A DNA stretch of 64,000 nucleotides, taken from NCBI GenBank assembly GCA_900074885.1, contig FJUW01000034.1, positions 188,021-252,020 on the forward strand, written 5' to 3'. Shown one piece after another: positions 34,183 to 45,401 of this stretch. The position numbers were made by a program, and so were the translations under genes. The notes beneath the pieces are model-generated. The model did no database searches. It worked only from the letters and a program-made list of their open reading frames with translations, and had not been told where the DNA came from. The stretch's first letter is position 1. Each line of letters opens with the position of its first letter. This stretch comes from Rhynchosporium graminicola (taxonomy: Eukaryota; Ascomycota; Leotiomycetes; Helotiales; Ploettnerulaceae).

Positions 34183-35424
34183 TTACAAATTGAATCTCGT
34201 CCTCTTTTTCTCCATGTGTGCTTTCCACTGCCACTGTACAGCATCCTCGCCTTCACTTCCCGCTCTCCCAATCCCTTTATCCACCCTCCTCAGCTTCAAC
34301 GTAAATCTAGGACCAAGCTCTTGTAATCCAGCCCTGATTCCCTCTACACCCTCCACCACTTTCCCATCCGGTCCAACGACGCTCTTCTCCGTCTCCTTCT
34401 TCTCACGGAATACGTAGCGATGTCGGCGCAGGAAAATATAATCACGCTGGTTATGCAGCGTGACGACCTGTCTACCCTGCAGCTCGGGCTGTGGTGGAAA
34501 GAGAGTCAGGAATAGCCGCGCGGTGAGGAGACCGAGGGGCGTGCGGAAGTTGTTGAGAATCAGTTCGGGGTAGTGGTTCGTTGGGTTGCCGTGGCCTGGT
34601 AGCTTCTTGCCATCTACCCAGTTTGCGATGCTGAAATGGCAGGTTGGTCCGTCTGGCAGATGGACTATTGTTAAGCCAGTAGGCTTCTTGGAATCCTCTT
34701 TTAGCAGAACCACGGAAGTGTATTGGCGGTTTGCGGCGAATTTCGAGATTTCTCGGAGAGAGAATTTGTGGCCGTAGCGGTGCGAGGAGCGCGGGATGTA
34801 GGTGCTGTTTGGGAAGAGTGTGCATAGGAGGTCGGCTTCGTGGTGGAGTGTTGAGTTTATTGAGGTTGTGAGTAGGATTTTGGGAGCGGGCGGTGGTTCG
34901 TCGTTAAACAGTGTCGGAAACTTAAGACTCAGCGATGAGGGTGTCAAGTCGAGATTTGTGCTAGTTGTAGAGGCTGCCGTCGAGGATGCTCGAGGCCTCG
35001 ATTTTGGTTCTGCGTCTTCTGCGTCCGAGTCGTTCCCTTCGCTCTCTGACTCCGAGTCCAACATACTATCTGCATCGTCGTCTTCCTCCTCTGCTCTCTC
35101 GAGTGGTCCTTGCTCTGCTGCTTCTGCTTCCTCTATGCGCCGCCTTTTCAATTGCTCCACATCCACGCTGACGCTCAACCCATCTCCCTCAACCTCGTCC
35201 CAGACTCGCTTTTTGTCGATTGTCATGGGTACATTCTTTGCCAGTCGAGCCTCTCTCATTTCTGGGTTCTTATCCTCCTCTCGTTTCCTCTTGAAGCGCT
35301 CATCTCGACGCAGACTGTCGCGGGCTTTCTTTTGCTTGACATGAAGATCCTGTCGCCTGAACTTGTTACCCGTCCTGAAGGGCAGATGGGCTTTCGCCGA
35401 GGGAGGCTTGTGACTGGATCCCAT
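34183..35424 (-). CDS. RPF1: Ribosome production factor 1 (Brix domain)
   Basis: A single exon of 413 residues starting at ATG 35424; the longer frame upstream begins only with TTG. The N-terminal third is basic then acidic (RRDERFKRKREEDKNPEMRE, followed by Asp/Glu/Ser runs). From about residue 190 the Brix domain follows: PKILLTTSINSTLH, LCTLFPNSTYIPR, GLTIVHLPDGPTCHFSIANW, and the sigma70-like LHNQRDYIFLRRHRYVF. It ends with the typical LGPRFTLKLRRVDKGI and WQWKAHMEKKRTRF segments. Rpf1 acts in the nucleolus in 60S subunit assembly and pre-rRNA processing. It shares a 284-bp divergent promoter region with glycyl-tRNA synthetase, so two protein-synthesis genes may be co-regulated. Confidence 0.95.
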   Translation of the reverse strand: MGSSHKPPSAKAHLPFRTGNKFRRQDLHVKQKKARDSLRRDERFKRKREEDKNPEMREARLAKNVPMTIDKKRVWDEVEGDGLSVSVDVEQLKRRRIEEAEAAEQGPLERAEEEDDDADSMLDSESESEGNDSDAEDAEPKSRPRASSTAASTTSTNLDLTPSSLSLKFPTLFNDEPPPAPKILLTTSINSTLHHEADLLCTLFPNSTYIPRSSHRYGHKFSLREISKFAANRQYTSVVLLKEDSKKPTGLTIVHLPDGPTCHFSIANWVDGKKLPGHGNPTNHYPELILNNFRTPLGLLTARLFLTLFPPQPELQGRQVVTLHNQRDYIFLRRHRYVFREKKETEKSVVGPDGKVVEGVEGIRAGLQELGPRFTLKLRRVDKGIGRAGSEGEDAVQWQWKAHMEKKRTRFNL

Positions 35425-35708
35425 TGTGAATCGTGTAATATCGTCCTGTGTTGTGGGATTCTTGTTATCATTCAAAGAAAGATCAGATTGTAGTCCAAAA
35501 AGTTTTGGGAGCGCAGCTACAAAATGAGAATGGGGCCGGCGTCAGAAGCGGCCGCCTTTCCACAAGGCTAGAATTCTGGCTCATCATCCCTCCAATGCTC
35601 GTTCCCAGTCAACAAGAGTCATACAAACCTCAAAACTACGATCTTCTCGCGCTGCCACATAATTCGATATCGAGCATCTCAGCCCTCAATTGGATGGGTC
35701 TTAAGTGA
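35425..35708. promoter_or_regulatory. Shared divergent promoter of RPF1 and GRS1
   Basis: A 284-bp gap lies between the start codons of two divergently transcribed translation-related genes. No specific binding site is claimed. Confidence 0.6.
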
Positions 35709-38081
35709 ATGCGATCTCTCTGCAGCTTCGTAAATACTGCTGGTCACCAAGGAACGATATTCGCAAGACGAAATACAGTTACTCTTCGAGCATTTACTGC
35801 ATCTACACGCTTCAATAAATACCAGAGCCCGAAATTCCAGGGACAGAAACAGCAGGACCCAACCATGGCGACGACTACCTTGAAGGGGCAGCCCTTTGAT
35901 AGGCAGGCTATGGACTCTATGCTGAGGCGGCGCATGTTCTACACTCCTTCGTTCGAAATCTATGGTGGTGTAGCTGGTTTAGTAAGTCATTTTACCATGG
36001 GCTTGACATCTGGGAGAGAGGGAAAATACACTGTGTCCAAGACGTCTATTTCATGTGTTCTGGAGGCTGTAAGCAAGCCATTAGCACTAACGACTCGACC
36101 AGTATGACTATGGCCCTCCCGGTTGCGCACTCCTTACGAACATTATGGACATATGGCGCAAGCACTTCGTTCTTGAGGAGGACATGTTGGAGGTGGATTG
36201 CCCAGCTCTGACCCCTGAGGTAGTTTTGAAAACCAGTGGCCATGTGGAGAAGTTCGCAGACTGGATGTGCAAGGACCCAAAGAATGGCGATATCATTCGA
36301 GCCGATCACTTTGTCGAGGAGATCTTGGAGTCGCGGTTGAAGGGTGATAAGGAAGCGCGGGGTGTTAAAGTAGTGGAAAAGGAAGATGATCCGAAAAAGA
36401 AGAAGAAGAAGGTTAAGGGTGCAATTGAGGCTGTGAAGCTCGATGACGCTGTCGTGCAGGAATATGAGGAGATTCTGGCAAAGGTACGGTCACCTCACGA
36501 TCAGCAAATCAAAATTAACTTCTTCAGATCGACAACTACGATGGCGAGGAGCTGGGTGCTTTAATCAAGAAATACGAAATGAAGAACCCCGCTACCGGTG
36601 TAGAACCATTACCACCTGTCGCCTTCAACCTCATGTTCCAAACTGCTATTGGACCCAGCGGTAATCTTCAGGGTTATCTCAGACCAGAAACCGCCCAAGG
36701 TCAATTTCTAAACTTCGCCAAACTTTTAGATTTCAACCAACAGCAGATGCCGTTCGCATCTGCTTCGGTTGGCAAATCGTACAGAAATGAGATTTCACCC
36801 CGAGCTGGTCTTCTCCGTGTCCGGGAATTCTTGATGGCCGAAATTGAGCACTATGTGGATCCAGACGGTGGTAAAAAGCATGCTCGTTTTGACGAAGTTA
36901 AAGATGTTGAGCTTGTCCTGTTGAACAAGGAGACACAACTGGCTGGCAAGACAGACGTCGCGAAAGTAGCTATTGGCAAGGCTGTTGCTGATGGCACTGT
37001 CGACAACGAGACATTGGGCTACTTCCTGGCACGAATCCATTTGTTCTTGGAGAAGCTTGGCGTTGACCAGTCTAAGATTCGCTTCAGACAACACATGGCA
37101 AACGAGATGGCTCATTATGCTGCCGACTGCTGGGATGCAGAACTGCAAACTAGTTACGGCTGGATTGAGTGCGTTGGTTGTGCTGACAGAAGCGCCTATG
37201 ATCTTTCAGTCCACGCAAAGAAGACCGGTGCGCCACTGATGGTCCGTGAGAGATTGGATGTACCAGTCACTATTGAGGAATGGCAAATCGATCTTGACAA
37301 GAAGAAATTCGGTCCTTTCTTCAAGAAGGATGGTAAGACTGTTGAGGCTGCTATTGAAGCTCTCCCGCAAGATAAGAGGGAAGCTTTCGCTCAAGACCTT
37401 GCTGCTGATGGCAAGATCACAATTGATGTTGAGGGTGTTGGTAATGGCAAGGTAGAGGTCACAAAAGATCTGATTGTCATCGAACGCCGAACAAGAACAG
37501 AAAACACAAGAGAGTTCACACCAAACGTCATCGAGCCATCTTTTGGTATTGGTCGTATCTTATACTCCCTGATCGAGCACAACTACTGGACCCGTGGTGG
37601 CAGCGAAGGTGGTGATGAGGCACGTGGTGTGAGTATTCTTCCAATTCCCATCAAACCAACTAAACTAACAACCCAGGTCCTGTCCTTCCCTCCCCCTGTA
37701 GCACCCACAAAGGTTCTTCTCGTCCCCCTCTCCAGCCACGAATCCTTCAAGCCTCTACTAAAATACATGTCCCTCAAACTCCGCGGTCTCGGCATATCCA
37801 GCCGCGTCGACGATTCTTCCGCATCGATAGGCAAGCGCTACAGTCGTAACGATGAGCTTGGCACACCACTCGGCATTACCATCGATTTCCAGAGTGTGAA
37901 GGATAAAACATATACACTTCGAGATCGGGACTCTACGAAGCAGGTTCGGGCTGATGAGGAGACGATTCTGAAGGCGATTAAGGCGTTGGTTGAGGGCGAG
38001 AAGAAGTGGGCTGATGTCGAGAAGGAGTTGCCTGCTTTTGAGGGCCAAGAAACCGAGTCGCCTGTTAGGGAGGAGAATTAG
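35709..38081 (+). CDS. GRS1: Glycyl-tRNA synthetase, mitochondrial and cytosolic
   Basis: Four exons, 35709-35981, 36103-36483, 36528-37628 and 37677-38081, all phase 0, give 719 residues. The class II core is clear: [54 protein letters not shown] (motif 2), [17 protein letters not shown], and the motif 3 region [19 protein letters not shown]-terminal anticodon-binding domain follows ([11 protein letters not shown]..., [17 protein letters not shown]). A Lys-rich insertion with six consecutive Lys lies near 185-190. The N-terminus [15 protein letters not shown]... through ASTRFNKY looks like a mitochondrial presequence. The second in-frame ATG at 35865 (residue 53, context ACCATGG) starts at the conserved cytosolic body. 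The first ATG has a weak context (T at -3), so leaky scanning could give both forms from one gene. Confidence 0.96.
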
Positions 38082-38442
38082 AAATGATATCTGGTGGCGG
38101 ATATACAGATGGACGACAATAGTTCTAGACGTGACTTGACATGTCGAAGAATAGAGAAAAAGCTATTTTAAACTACCTCAATTTGCGAAACCTTCAGCTT
38201 GTTCTCCTTTTCCTGATTCGCTTATCTTCGTTTGCTGTCGTCGGGCTCGTGACGAGGGGTTTGTGATAGCCGCAAATTGTTGTTACTGACCGTTAAGCCG
38301 AGCTTACAGGCTACTGACACGACCTGGGTTGGAGCCTTGGGCAACCTGATAGCTGTGAAGTCTACCTATAGGCACTGTAATGTGCTGTCCAGTACCCATC
38401 TCACTTATTTTCATCATTTCAAATCCCATGTGCTGCTCGCTT
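38082..38442. other. Convergent 3' region
   Basis: Short convergent 3' region between GRS1 and the regulator gene. No gene is seen. Confidence 0.5.
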
Positions 38443-39924
38443 CTAAATCATTGCCAAAATCTCACCAGCATTATATCCCCAAACACGCTCTAAGTCTTTC
38501 AATCTCCACAGTGCTCCCCAACCCGTCGTACTCTCACAAATCTTGAACAATTTTGCTACAGCAAGATGCTCACTTCGGTGACTGAAAAGCTTGCCAGCGA
38601 TATAAAGAGGCTGAATAGCATTAATAAGATTCCCACTATGTGGATTCGTCAATGAGATCCCACACACTCTCCTCGCATGCCAAATAGCCGAGTAATGCGG
38701 CATAAGCGGCTGTAGAAGTTGACTTTGAGGTGCAACCTCTAACATTAAAATGCAAGCAGTATGATACAATTGATTTCCTGAGATGGCCGCCCAGTGAGTG
38801 AACAGCACCTCAGGGAATATTTGTGAACCACTAGCACTTGTGGTTTTGATGGGTAGCATCGCAGGAGGTCGGTGCTCGGTCCAGAAGCACAATTCCTCCC
38901 ATAGTCGAGTCCATTGCGACTGAAAAGGTCGAGGGTCGAAGGTATCGACTTCTCCGAATTCGAGGTAGCGAGTCCGTCTACTTACGAGGTAACAGGTTTT
39001 GGCGCATAGGTAGACCGCCCAGTTGGCGTGCATGTCAGGAACTAAGCGGCTTTTCTGAAAAAACATGTCCTTGACCATGTCCTCTTCCTCTTCGAGCGAT
39101 GAGCAAAACCCGGATACGGTGGGCACCCATTTGTTGATGTGAAGTACCATGCTCTCCGCATCATTGGAAGTCAACGCTCCGCACAAATCCATCCTCGCAT
39201 AACACCAAAAGACAGCTTGCAAAAGCCCACCCGACATCCCATTCACATTCAGAGATCCCATCAGCGCAGCACAGCCTTCTACATGCCGCCGCCAATCCCG
39301 TGGACTCACAGACATCAGTTCTAGACACGCAAGAATACAAACCGTGACCAGCACATTTGGTTCCTTGGCTTGCAAGCACGGAGCTAATCGTCTGATCGAT
39401 TCTTGGTATAGCTCCAGACTATCAGTGTACTCTTCGTGACGATTTCTCCTTTCTGTTTGTCGGGCAGAAAACGCGAGGATTGCATAGAGGAGTGCGGGAG
39501 AGCTTCGTGCTATGATGGGAGCATGGATGCCAAAGTGACGTTCCTCATCGAACTTGTCTAGGTGAGGCGCACACACATCAATCCAGTTCTTCAAGTACTT
39601 GATCAGCCTGACTTTCGGAATTGACAAGTTTGTGAAATCGATATTGAAAGTCCGCGTCGAGCTAGCAGGGACGTCAGGTTGATCGGCGCGGTCCGACTGG
39701 GTAGGTGAGTTTGATCGACTGGGAGTATGGCTGGCGACACCAGTGAAGAGAACGGCTCGTAATTCTTCCTGGAGCTCGAGAAAGCGTGGATTTGCGGCGT
39801 ACTCGTCGAAACTTGACATCGTGGCTGCATCGTCGGCTGGGTAAGTTTCGCCAGTCTCGCAGAATGGTGATACATGAAAGTTTACGCTGGCAATAGTATT
39901 GACTGAGGCAATTGAATCATACAT
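38443..39924 (-). CDS. Fungal-specific transcription factor domain protein without a zinc cluster
   Basis: One open exon. From ATG 39924 it gives 493 residues; the frame stays open about 33 codons further to a TTG at 40023, but no ATG lies in that extension. The body matches the Fungal_trans_2 regulatory domain: LIKYLKNWIDVCAPHLDKFD, SSPALLYAILAFSARQTER, VTVCILACLELMSVSPRDWR, and FWCYARMDLCGALTSNDAES. I searched upstream on the minus strand to about 40650 and saw no Cys-rich exon that could supply a Zn2Cys6 DNA-binding domain. It may be a cofactor-like or truncated regulator, or a small first exon may have been missed. It is divergent from the MFS transporter gene. Confidence 0.75.
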   Translation of the reverse strand: MYDSIASVNTIASVNFHVSPFCETGETYPADDAATMSSFDEYAANPRFLELQEELRAVLFTGVASHTPSRSNSPTQSDRADQPDVPASSTRTFNIDFTNLSIPKVRLIKYLKNWIDVCAPHLDKFDEERHFGIHAPIIARSSPALLYAILAFSARQTERRNRHEEYTDSLELYQESIRRLAPCLQAKEPNVLVTVCILACLELMSVSPRDWRRHVEGCAALMGSLNVNGMSGGLLQAVFWCYARMDLCGALTSNDAESMVLHINKWVPTVSGFCSSLEEEEDMVKDMFFQKSRLVPDMHANWAVYLCAKTCYLVSRRTRYLEFGEVDTFDPRPFQSQWTRLWEELCFWTEHRPPAMLPIKTTSASGSQIFPEVLFTHWAAISGNQLYHTACILMLEVAPQSQLLQPLMPHYSAIWHARRVCGISLTNPHSGNLINAIQPLYIAGKLFSHRSEHLAVAKLFKICESTTGWGALWRLKDLERVWGYNAGEILAMI

Positions 39925-41582
39925 CGTGAAGTGCTTCTTCAAGCTGAGCTGATGTAGTCGTGGCTGGTTCTCGTCGCTCACTTTACTGGGGATAGATCTG
40001 AGGTCGTCATCCTCAGCAGGCAAGCCCGATTTATTTATTGCAATTTTTAGCTTCAGCCAAAAGAGTGAGACTCAATACAAGTTGAAGCAGATCGGGACCA
40101 TGAGCGTGGCGTGAAAATTGTGCTATGAAAAGGCTCAACGACAATAACTGAGGATTCGGCAAAGTCTTGGCAAAAAGTGTCGTAAGCGAACATCCCCACA
40201 AGGCATAGGAAAAGTATATAAAGTATCATGGAACACAGTCACTACCAAGGAGCTGCACAAACTGAATGGCTTTCTAACGTGATGCTTCACAGACACTAAG
40301 ATCCAAGGATGCAGTAGGTATTTCTTCATTTGCTTGCGTCCTAGGAAACCAACCTCTCGGGTATGAGGCTGGGGAAATTCGTCTTCAGCTAAGCGATATT
40401 GCAAGCTCGTTCAACGGCATCTGATATTATGACTTACACTGAAGTCATCAAAAGCATCTGTGACTTCAAATTATTATTCGAGTAATGTCGTGAAACCTAT
40501 TTATGACATCAAAATCGAGTTGCGGTCAATCAGACCTAGCAGGTTTACACTTTGCCGAAGACGAACTGGACCAGGACGAATTTCCCTCGACTCGGTCATA
40601 GACCGTCCCCAACCAACCAGTCTTACCTATCGATTATTATTTTCTCATTAACTACTATTCCTGATCACATGTCCGTCGAACAACATGGCTTTAATATTTG
40701 TACAGACCATCGGTGTTCGTTCAATTCTCGTCTTTGGGCCTAAGAGCCTCGCAGTGAAGTAATTATCAACATGCTAAAAGGACACAGTGTTTACCGATAG
40801 TGCAGAAACCCTCCACACCCCACGATCCGACAGATCGGCTAGCTTAGTGGAGAAGAATCTGGGGTTCTCATGTCAAACTTTTCGAATCTGTGCAAGCTAG
40901 AATTCTTGGCTGGAAACTGGAGGGAGAAGTTTCCCCAGTGACTAAGGTGTAAAAGCGGCACAACGAGTCAGGCAGCAAAATGTGACAATTGAATGACCGA
41001 AGGGGATATTGCAGCCTCTACTGCCCGTTTTGAGTCAGTTCCGGTCTCGTATTATGCCACAACATTGGCCTTTTACCTGCCAATTTGGTGCTGGTGCTTC
41101 CGTCTGGCAAGTTCCATCAGTACCTATGTAATGCTATGGCTACACTCCTTGTAGTTGATTTAAACCTTACTTATCACAGTTAAGGTTAGCCGTTGTAAAA
41201 GTCTAAACTTGTTATCTCCATGGGTCTGAGCCTCTTGTGCGCTGGTGCAAGTGTCATTTCAACCATAAATTCCTACGAACCCACTATGGGTTCAGACCCA
41301 CGGAGAAATCGAGTACTTGGTGGTAAGGGTAAATAAAACCCTACCCTGTCTCTCTCGCAGCCTCGTCAAGGGGCCAACACCCAATCGTTTGATCATAATC
41401 AATCTAATTGTGGGCGAGAATCTACTAGAGCCACTCCACAGGGTAGAGTTTTATTTATCCCAAATACCAAGTACCTCCTCCCCTCATCCTTCAGTTCCTC
41501 GATCTCTACCCAAAATTCGGCTCCCAGAATTGAGTTTCCTCATGCATTGAAAGAAACTTTCATTTAACATATTTACTTCACA
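39925..41582. promoter_or_regulatory. Divergent upstream region of regulator and MFS transporter
   Basis: About 1.7 kb between two divergent start codons. Short frames here are motif-free. It probably holds promoters on both sides and perhaps an unrecognised first exon of the regulator gene. Confidence 0.45.
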
Positions 41583-43731
41583 ATGGTGACCCAAGGGACG
41601 TCTAATGTCGAGGCCTCGACCCGCGAACACTGTCGCCAACGTGTCGTGATTGAGAAGAAAACAATGTGGCAGTCTCTGCGATACAATCCTAAAGTCTTGC
41701 TGATCGCCTTCTTCGCTTCGTGAGCATCGCTTCCTTGCATCACTGATGCCTCAACTAACAAATCACCGAGTTTCGGCGGCTTCGAGTATGGATACCAGCA
41801 GGGTGTTCTTGGACAATCTCTCGTCATGTGGAAATTCAAAGACAATTTCCCATCCGTTGTCGAATCATCGACATCGACCGGTTGGCTCACCTCTGTCCTC
41901 CAGTTAGGAGGTATCCTTGGTGCCCTCTCAGCCGGAGTTATTGGTGAGATATTCTCGCGGAAATACACCATGTTTTTCGCATGTCTCTGGGTTATTCTGG
42001 GTAGTTATCTTTACATCGGTGCCCAGGTGAATAAACCTGGTCTCTTATATGCTGGGAGATTCTTCACTGGTCTCGGTGTCGGAATTTTCAGTGGTGTTGG
42101 ACCTTTGTACAACGCTGAACTCTCGGCTTCAGAAATGCGAGGTCTTCTTGTATCCTTCTATCAGTTTGCGACTATTCTCGGCATCATGTTATCTTTCTGG
42201 ATTGGTTACGGCTCGAACTACATTGGCGGAACAGGCGAATATCAATCTAACCTGGCTTGGAGGTTGCCATCAATCATCCAAGGGATTCCCGCTGCAGCCC
42301 TTGCTTCTGGTATCTGGTTCATGCCATTCTCTCCAAGATGGCTTGTGAAGGTTGGCAGAGATGAAGAGGCCAAGAAGACTCTCGCGTGGTTGAGGAAGAT
42401 GCCAATGGAGCACGAGTCAGTCCAAATCGAATATCTAGAAATCAAGGCCGAGTCAGTGTTTGAAGAACGAGCCTTCGCAAAAGCTTTCCCAGTCATGGCT
42501 GGAAAAGAACAAAGGGGAGTCTTCATGACTCAGGTCGCGCAATACACGAATTGCTTCCGCACGAAGGATAACTTCAGGAGAGTGTGTACCGCATTTCTGA
42601 TCATGTTCTTCCAACAGTGGAGTGGTATAGATGCCAGTCAGTATCTTCTGCAATTTAGCTGAGTGAACCTGACATGAAATAGTCATATACTATGCCTCCA
42701 ATGTTTTCATCAGCTTGGGTCTAACAGGCGGAACTGTAGCACTTTTGGCTACTGGCGTTACTGGGGTCGTCTTCATGGCCAGCACTATCCCTGCTATGGT
42801 AAGTTAGCAAACCTTATTTATGTATGAGTACTGGCTGACCTTTGCAGTTGATCATCGATAGAGTTGGCCGCAAGCCCATGCTCATCTGGGGTTCAGTAGT
42901 GATGTTCGTTAGTATGGTGGTCGTTGGAGTAATTGTTGCTAAATTCAGGCATGACTGGCCGAACCATGTAGTCGCTGGCGTAAGTAACCTTGCACCCCCA
43001 GAATCTCATTGATCTCGGATCATGATCGATTTCCCCCTGGTTGATCCAAACACCATCCTGAAACATTGACACTTTAATATACTAAACTTCTGAAGTGGGT
43101 CGCAGTGTGTAAGTAAACCTTCTGTTTGACTACTTGAGAACATCGCTCACACCTTCTTGTAGCTCTTATCTGGATATATATTGCAGGTTTTGGTGCTACG
43201 TGGGGTCCAGTATCTTGGTACGCATTGGGGAAACCTAATTTCTTGTCTATTCCTGATGTCTCAAGAGAATCTTGAGACATGTATTATCCTTTCTGAACAC
43301 ATCTTTATCTAATTTTAGTTCACCTACTAAACCCTATTTTGTACAGGACATTGGTCTCGGAAATCTTCCCACTATCCATTCGCGCCAAGGGTGCCTCTAT
43401 TGGAGCTTTCAGCAATTGGCTGAACAATTTTGCAATTGCATTCTTCGTCCCACCAATGTTGGAAAATTGGGCATGGGGAACGTACATATTCTTCGCGGTC
43501 TTCCTCTTTGCAGGAATTTTCTGGGTGCATTTCTTCCTTCCGGAAACCAAAGGTGCTACTCTCGAAGAGATGGATTCGGTCTTCAAAAGTCATGCTGGCG
43601 AAGAGGATGCTGTACTGCTTCGCGAGGCACAGAGAGATGTCGGACTTACTGCTTATCTTGAAGGAAATTTGTCTCGCAATACTGCGTCGACGAGTATAGA
43701 GAAAGGGTTAGATCAGAAGGTTAAGGTGTAG
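41583..43731 (+). CDS. MFS sugar transporter
   Basis: Seven exons: 41583-41719, 41771-42636, 42683-42798, 42848-42979, 43096-43108, 43163-43217 and 43347-43731, giving 567 residues. It belongs to the sugar porter family of the major facilitator superfamily. FGGFEYGYQQGVLGQSLVM is the first membrane helix region, GEIFSRKY the loop 2-3 motif, and GRFFTGLGVGIFSGVGPLYNAE helix 4. PFSPRWLVKVGRDEEAKKTL is the PESPRWL equivalent, FFQQWSGIDAIIYYA helix 7, and DRVGRKPML the loop 8-9 motif. TLVSEIFPLSIRAKGASIGAF and FFLPETKGATLEEMD complete the signature. Exon 5 has only 13 bases (WVAV plus one base) but is required to keep the frame. The substrate is not known; similarity is to hexose/pentose/quinate-type porters. 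Two transcription factor genes flank it. Confidence 0.92.
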
Positions 43732-45401
43732 AAGATGTAAGCAGCTGACCGATCTTTATTCAACCAAACAAAAAGACTTCAGACCAACTTCGTTGACAAG
43801 ATGATGATGGGGTAGAATACACAAATAAAGGGCGTGCAACTTTGAACGTTGATAAATGTCGTGTGAAGTCAATGATTTCCTTGGATAAGGTACGTACGTG
43901 TTCCAGGCAAAACAGGTAACGGGAGAGGTTGACTAAGGATTAAACGAGGATACAAGCTGTTATAGCTTTAGGGTGACCTATCTATATGTGTAATCCTCTA
44001 GTAGTCTATAGGTATTCGAACCCTACACCTTGGTGTTTTCTGATATAGACATGTAGTTACTTTATGCATTGCCAAATAGGGCCTCTGTATTCATACTTAA
44101 ATTACTAATCGAAGTCGTGATTAGATCTAAAAAGTCTTGACTCAAAGGCTAAACTATCACGCAGGTAGGTCTACTAAAGTCGAATGATACCCGTGTTCTT
44201 CGTAGATCCAAATTTATAAGGGTATAAAAGGTCGGGTGCCTAGCTACGAGTCAAGTAAGGTAGCTAGCTAGCTATGCTTTTAATTAAATATAATATTCTT
44301 TTAAAGTTGAAAGTATACCAAGGCTTGAACTCTCTTGTAGGGCACCTGGGTAGTAGCAGTAACGAGTAGTGCAATAGGTAGGCAGACTATTGATATTAGA
44401 AAAAGTAGCTGATTAAGGCTACACTAGAACCCTAGAGTACCAAAATCACCAAAGCATTTCAGGCCTTCACTTGATTGCTGTAGAAGTGTCGCAAAAATCT
44501 TAGAGGACTCTGACTTAATACGATATTAAACTCACGAAATTGACTTCGAACTTGTATTGTTTGATTGAGGTAATATTAGCTTCACCAGGATCGGCCACTC
44601 TTTTCTGACATCGATCAGGTAGGCTCAAGGTCCTCGTCGCTGGGCGAGCCTCGCCCAATCCTTCTTTTACCTCTGGTTCCGCTACTCCTTATATTCGGAA
44701 CATACTATCCCCTCTGATTAAAACGTAAAATCCTGCGCCCTTACTACGGCTGAGTTTTTAACGTTTAAACCAGGGGGTCCGTACTAGGTACCTACCTCCC
44801 GGTTTACGATATTATCCGCACACCAAAACCGGGATCTGTAGGTGCGCAATAATAATTCGACATTCACAAATCGAAGTCAGATATTCCTTTTATCAGATGA
44901 TAGAAACGCTTCTGAAATGTAGGATGGTGCAATACTCAGAGTTTCCGATTCTCTGCTTATCTCAAAACATCGTCTGCAAGAATGGATCTGTTGTCGATTT
45001 TTTGCCTTCCCGCTTATTTGGTATGCGGATACTTTCGTAAACTGGGAGCCTACCTTGTTGTTGCGAATAAGCTTTCCGGCGTGCATCCGCAAACCTGGGT
45101 CACTACCCTATTTCTTCCGCCCCAGGTCATTACTGTAATTATCTTCTCCACATTCCTTTCCAGCCTGCCCAGCTCCTTATCTGGCAGAAGGTTCTTTACC
45201 GCTGGAACAAGGCAGTATACGGAGTATATCTCTCCCTTGTCAATACATGCTCGGCAACTGGTTTTATTACTACTTCGAGGTCTTCAGAATCTGCAGAGTC
45301 TTGACCGGTGGTCAGCAGGCTTCTCTAGATTCCCATCGGATGGCGATGGCCATCTTTTCGGTGTTTTAGAGACATGAAATGGTCTCTCGACAAGGAGAAC
45401 A
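43732..45401. other. AT-rich intergenic region
   Basis: No supported gene. It includes several short GTACCTA/CTAGCTAG-like words and tRNA-T-arm-like strings (see rejected items). The open frame at 44982-45377 has no motif and is probably leader or promoter sequence of the next gene. Confidence 0.45.

Noticed and set aside
44000..44360. GGTTCGAATACC-like and GAGTTCAAGCC-like strings that recall tRNA T-arms
   Set aside because: No matching acceptor, D or anticodon stems could be found around them.
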